A DNA stretch of 64,000 bases from Croceimicrobium sp963974215 (lineage in GTDB: Bacteria; Bacteroidota; Bacteroidia; Flavobacteriales; Schleiferiaceae): the NCBI GenBank assembly GCA_963974215.1, contig CAXBBL010000011.1:62001-126000 (forward strand), in the 5' to 3' direction. Numbering within the stretch: position 1 is the first letter of the stretch; each line of letters starts with the position of its first letter. The position numbers were made by a program, and so were the translations under genes. Under the pieces are notes generated by a model that saw only the letters and a program-made list of their open reading frames with translations, was not told the origin of the DNA and ran no database searches. Shown here one piece after another: positions 61,804 to 64,000 of this stretch.

Positions 61804-62733
61804 ATGATAAAAGGGATTTTGGCGCAGAGCAGTTTAGCGCAGCAATTGCTTAGCTTATTTGCGCTGGCCTTGTTTGGATCTATCCTATTTTCCAGTATAG
61901 GCCTGGTTTTGGCCATGGTTTTGTTTGATTTAGGCAAGGAAGAAATTCTCGCTGCATTAAGCAGTCCGAACCTTGGCCACCGCGATGCCTTCAAATTAGT
62001 GCAAGGCCTTTCTACCCTTGGCACCTTCCTTTTTCCGGCCATTGCTGGCGCGCTGATGCTTAGTGAAAAGCCCAAAGAATTTTTAGGACTAAAGAAATTC
62101 ACGCAACCTATTTGGCTAGTTATTATAGTATTGGCCATCTGCAGCTACAGCATGGGCGCCTTAAGTGATTTACTGTATCGTTTTAGCGCTGGCGTTCCTA
62201 TGCCCGAATTTCTTGCCTCTTGGCGCGAAGGCTTAGAAAAAAATCAGGGTTTTATGCTCGAGCAATACCAAAGTATACTAAGCATGCAAAGTCCCTTAGA
62301 ATTTGTAGTGGTTTTAATTATAATGGCCCTCTTCCCCGCTGTAGCCGAAGAAAGTTTATTTAGAGGGGTATTGCAGCCCTTATTAGGAAAACACCTTAAT
62401 AAGCATGCGGCTATTTGGATTACTGCTCTTATTTTCGGTCTACTTCACAATCAATATCTCGCTTTTCTATCCATCACCATTTTAGGTGCACTAATGGGTT
62501 ATTTGCGCGAATGGACGCAAAGTTTATGGATACCGACCATTCTACATTTTTTTAATAATGCTACTATCGTGGTAATGGTTTACTTCTTTAACTACGACTA
62601 TAGCGCGGCTTTAAATGAAGGGCAGGATATTTCGATTTTAGAAAATCTAGGCTTAATTACCTTTCTTGCTTTAAGCATGGCTCTGCTATATGAGTTGGGG
62701 AAGCGCGATCTCGCGAAGAGTGAATCTAAATAA
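61804..62733 (+). CDS. CPBP family intramembrane metalloprotease (CAAX protease-like)
   Basis: A 309-residue polytopic membrane protein of the Abi/CPBP family. Catalytic motifs: EESLFRGVLQPLLG (EExxxR), a FGLLHNQYLAF His, and HFFNNATIV (HxxxN). About eight hydrophobic segments. Members process prenylated or membrane peptides or act in peptide immunity; the substrate is unknown. The ATG at 61804 is chosen because upstream in-frame codons lie antisense to dusB. Confidence 0.88.
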   Translation: MIKGILAQSSLAQQLLSLFALALFGSILFSSIGLVLAMVLFDLGKEEILAALSSPNLGHRDAFKLVQGLSTLGTFLFPAIAGALMLSEKPKEFLGLKKFTQPIWLVIIVLAICSYSMGALSDLLYRFSAGVPMPEFLASWREGLEKNQGFMLEQYQSILSMQSPLEFVVVLIIMALFPAVAEESLFRGVLQPLLGKHLNKHAAIWITALIFGLLHNQYLAFLSITILGALMGYLREWTQSLWIPTILHFFNNATIVVMVYFFNYDYSAALNEGQDISILENLGLITFLALSMALLYELGKRDLAKSESK

Positions 62734-62771
62734 GACCAGAAAGGCCCTTTTCTAATCATTTAAGTTAACAC

Positions 62772-62783
62772 TGACAAAAGTCA
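62772..62783. promoter_or_regulatory. FNR-type operator TGAC-AAAA-GTCA upstream of ccoS
   Basis: A perfect 12-bp palindrome centred 29.5 bp upstream of the -7 box at 62807-62814, the same spacing as at the three other FNR-type promoters in the window. Confidence 0.65.
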
Positions 62784-62806
62784 TTTTATCCTTTGGAGGC
62801 TCCCAA

Positions 62807-62814
62807 TACATTTG
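62807..62814 (+). promoter_or_regulatory. -7 promoter box TACATTTG for ccoS-ccoN
   Basis: Exact TAnnTTTG, 22 bp before the ccoS ATG. Confidence 0.6.
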
Positions 62815-62836
62815 AGCATTCAAAATTTCAAGACTT

Positions 62837-63001
62837 ATGTCGGCCATTTACATTCTTATCACTATCAGTTTTATCGTAGCCATTGGCTTTTTGATTGCTT
62901 TTATCTGGAGCATCAAAAACGGTCAATACGACGATGATTACTCTCCTAGTGTGCGAATGCTAAAGGACGACACTAAGCCAAGCCAAAGATCTAAACAATA
63001 G
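62837..63001 (+). CDS. ccoS: cbb3-type cytochrome oxidase assembly protein CcoS
   Basis: A 54-residue single-pass membrane protein: the hydrophobic segment (about residues 3-25, AIYILITISFIVAIGFLIAFIW) is followed by SIKNGQYDDDYSPSVRML, the CcoS pattern in which the helix is followed by GQ(Y/F)DD. CcoS is needed to insert heme and copper into cbb3 oxidase. It is 3 bp upstream of ccoN and shares its FNR-type promoter. Confidence 0.9.
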   Translation: MSAIYILITISFIVAIGFLIAFIWSIKNGQYDDDYSPSVRMLKDDTKPSQRSKQ

Positions 63002-63004
63002 AGT

Positions 63005-64000
63005 ATGCAAGCAGAAACTTTTTATTACGACAATAAGATCGTAAGAAACTTCACCGTTGCCACCATAATATGGGGGGTGATTGGCCTTTTAGTAGGCTTA
63101 TGGATCGCACTTTCATTAGTGTACCCAGAAATGAATTTAGCCTCTTGGTTAAGCTTTGGGCGCCTTAGAGCCCTGCACACCAACGGTGCTATTTTTGCTT
63201 TTGTGGGGAATGCCATTTTTGCGGGAATCTATTATTCCCTTCAGCGCTTACTGAAAACGCGCATGGCCAGTGACCTTTTAAGTAAAGTTCACTTTTGGGG
63301 TTGGCAGTTAATTATCGTTGCTGCGGTAATAACCCTTCCTTTAGGTATCACTTCATCAAAAGAATACGCCGAATTAGAATGGCCGATTGACATCGCAATT
63401 GCCCTTGTATGGGTAATATTTGGCGTTAATATGTTCTGGACAATTCTAAAGCGTAGAGAGCGTCACCTTTATGTAGCGATTTGGTTTTACATCGCCACTT
63501 TTGTAACAGTTGCTGTTTTGCATATTGTAAACAACCTCGAGTTACCCATTAGTGCTTTTAAATCCTACTCCATTTTTGCTGGTGTACAAGATGCCTTAGT
63601 GCAGTGGTGGTATGGTCACAATGCGGTGGCTTTCTTTCTTACTACCCCAGTTTTAGGTTTAATGTATTATTTCGTCCCGAAAGCGGCCAACCGCCCGGTA
63701 TACTCTTACCGACTATCCATTATTCACTTTTGGGCCTTAATATTCCTTTACATCTGGGCCGGCCCTCACCACCTCTTATATACCAGTTTACCCGATTGGG
63801 CGCAAAGTTTAGGAACCGTATTCTCTATCATGCTCATTTTCCCAAGTTGGGGTGGTATGATTAACGGCTTGCTTACGCTAAGAGGAGCTTGGGATAAAGT
63901 GCGCGATAGTGCCATCCTTAAATTCTTCGTAGTAGCGATTACTGCATATGGCATGAGTACTTTAGAAGGACCCTTATTAAGCCTTAAGAACTTCAATGCT
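63005..64000 (+). CDS. ccoN: cbb3-type cytochrome c oxidase subunit I (3' end outside window)
   Basis: The catalytic heme-copper subunit of high-affinity cbb3 oxidase; the first 332 residues are present and the frame is open to the window end. Visible landmarks are the low-spin heme His in LRALHTNGAIFAF, the high-spin/CuB region YGHNAVAFFLT, and the CuB His pair in WAGPHHLLYTSLPDWAQ. In many Bacteroidota CcoN is fused to CcoO; the window ends before this can be judged. It is expressed with ccoS from a promoter carrying an FNR-type site, as expected for a low-oxygen oxidase. Confidence 0.95.
   Translation, partial: MQAETFYYDNKIVRNFTVATIIWGVIGLLVGLWIALSLVYPEMNLASWLSFGRLRALHTNGAIFAFVGNAIFAGIYYSLQRLLKTRMASDLLSKVHFWGWQLIIVAAVITLPLGITSSKEYAELEWPIDIAIALVWVIFGVNMFWTILKRRERHLYVAIWFYIATFVTVAVLHIVNNLELPISAFKSYSIFAGVQDALVQWWYGHNAVAFFLTTPVLGLMYYFVPKAANRPVYSYRLSIIHFWALIFLYIWAGPHHLLYTSLPDWAQSLGTVFSIMLIFPSWGGMINGLLTLRGAWDKVRDSAILKFFVVAITAYGMSTLEGPLLSLKNFNA

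Noticed and set aside
61755..62138. In-frame N-terminal extension of dusB to 62138
   Set aside because: It runs antisense through the CPBP gene, is not DUS-like, and the promoter at 61778-61785 lies inside it; MVKIGEVEVGEF from GTG 61754 is the normal family start.

Overview
The window looks like chromosome from a member of the Bacteroidota, most likely a marine or aquatic Flavobacteriia (Cryomorphaceae/Schleiferiaceae-like; the family is inference). Evidence: many starts are preceded by the Bacteroidetes -7 box TAnnTTTG rather than a Shine-Dalgarno sequence; one protein ends in a type IX secretion (T9SS) type A sorting domain; and several families and arrangements are typical of the phylum (DUF5686, DUF3108, ExbB-X-ExbD-ExbD, DAHP synthase fused to chorismate mutase, bifunctional alpha/beta hydrolase-OsmC, MaeB with a phosphotransacetylase domain). 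No rRNA, CRISPR array, prophage or transposase was seen.

1-29.9 kb is mostly housekeeping and central metabolism: malic enzyme end, universal stress protein, DAHP synthase/chorismate mutase, RecJ, SDR, M23 peptidase, tryptophan 2,3-dioxygenase, DUF3108, LeuRS, TrhO, homogentisate dioxygenase plus HPPD (tyrosine catabolism), a DUF5686 outer-membrane protein, an MMPL exporter, RmlA, a polyprenyl synthase, SucA-SucB, TatD and type I asparaginase.

30.0-40.3 kb is the most distinctive locus. Seven co-directional genes (two lamin-tail-domain surface proteins, a DcuC-like carboxylate transporter, isoaspartyl dipeptidase IadA, two porins and a secreted M14 carboxypeptidase) are divergent from a MocR-family regulator. 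The intergenic region carries ATACCA repeats, the core known for the MocR protein GabR. The regulator has Arg where the PLP-binding Lys is expected. I read this as a candidate, apparently undescribed, uptake and degradation system for (iso)aspartyl peptides.

41.4-48 kb holds tRNA-Ser(GGA), an ExbB/ExbD energy-transduction operon, a gene-free repeat-rich stretch, and a yceI-porin operon. 48-64 kb holds the copper ATPase CcoI, an FNR-like regulator, a cNMP-domain protein, a geranylgeranyl-reductase-family enzyme, hydrolase-OsmC, aldehyde dehydrogenase, a second MMPL exporter, acylphosphatase, RbfA, a LolE-like permease, DusB, a CPBP protease, and finally CcoS and the start of CcoN (cbb3 oxidase).

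Two patterns cut across these genes. (1) Four promoters (yceI, ccoI, the cNMP-domain gene, ccoS) carry an FNR-type palindrome centred exactly 29.5 bp upstream of a -7 box, which points to a local low-oxygen regulon run by the FNR-like protein encoded among them. (2) A family of intergenic elements with the end sequence AACCTGAGTTCGAC..TAAAATTA occurs at least eight times, three times as inverted pairs. Promoter, operator and repeat calls come from reading the sequence by eye, with no statistical test.
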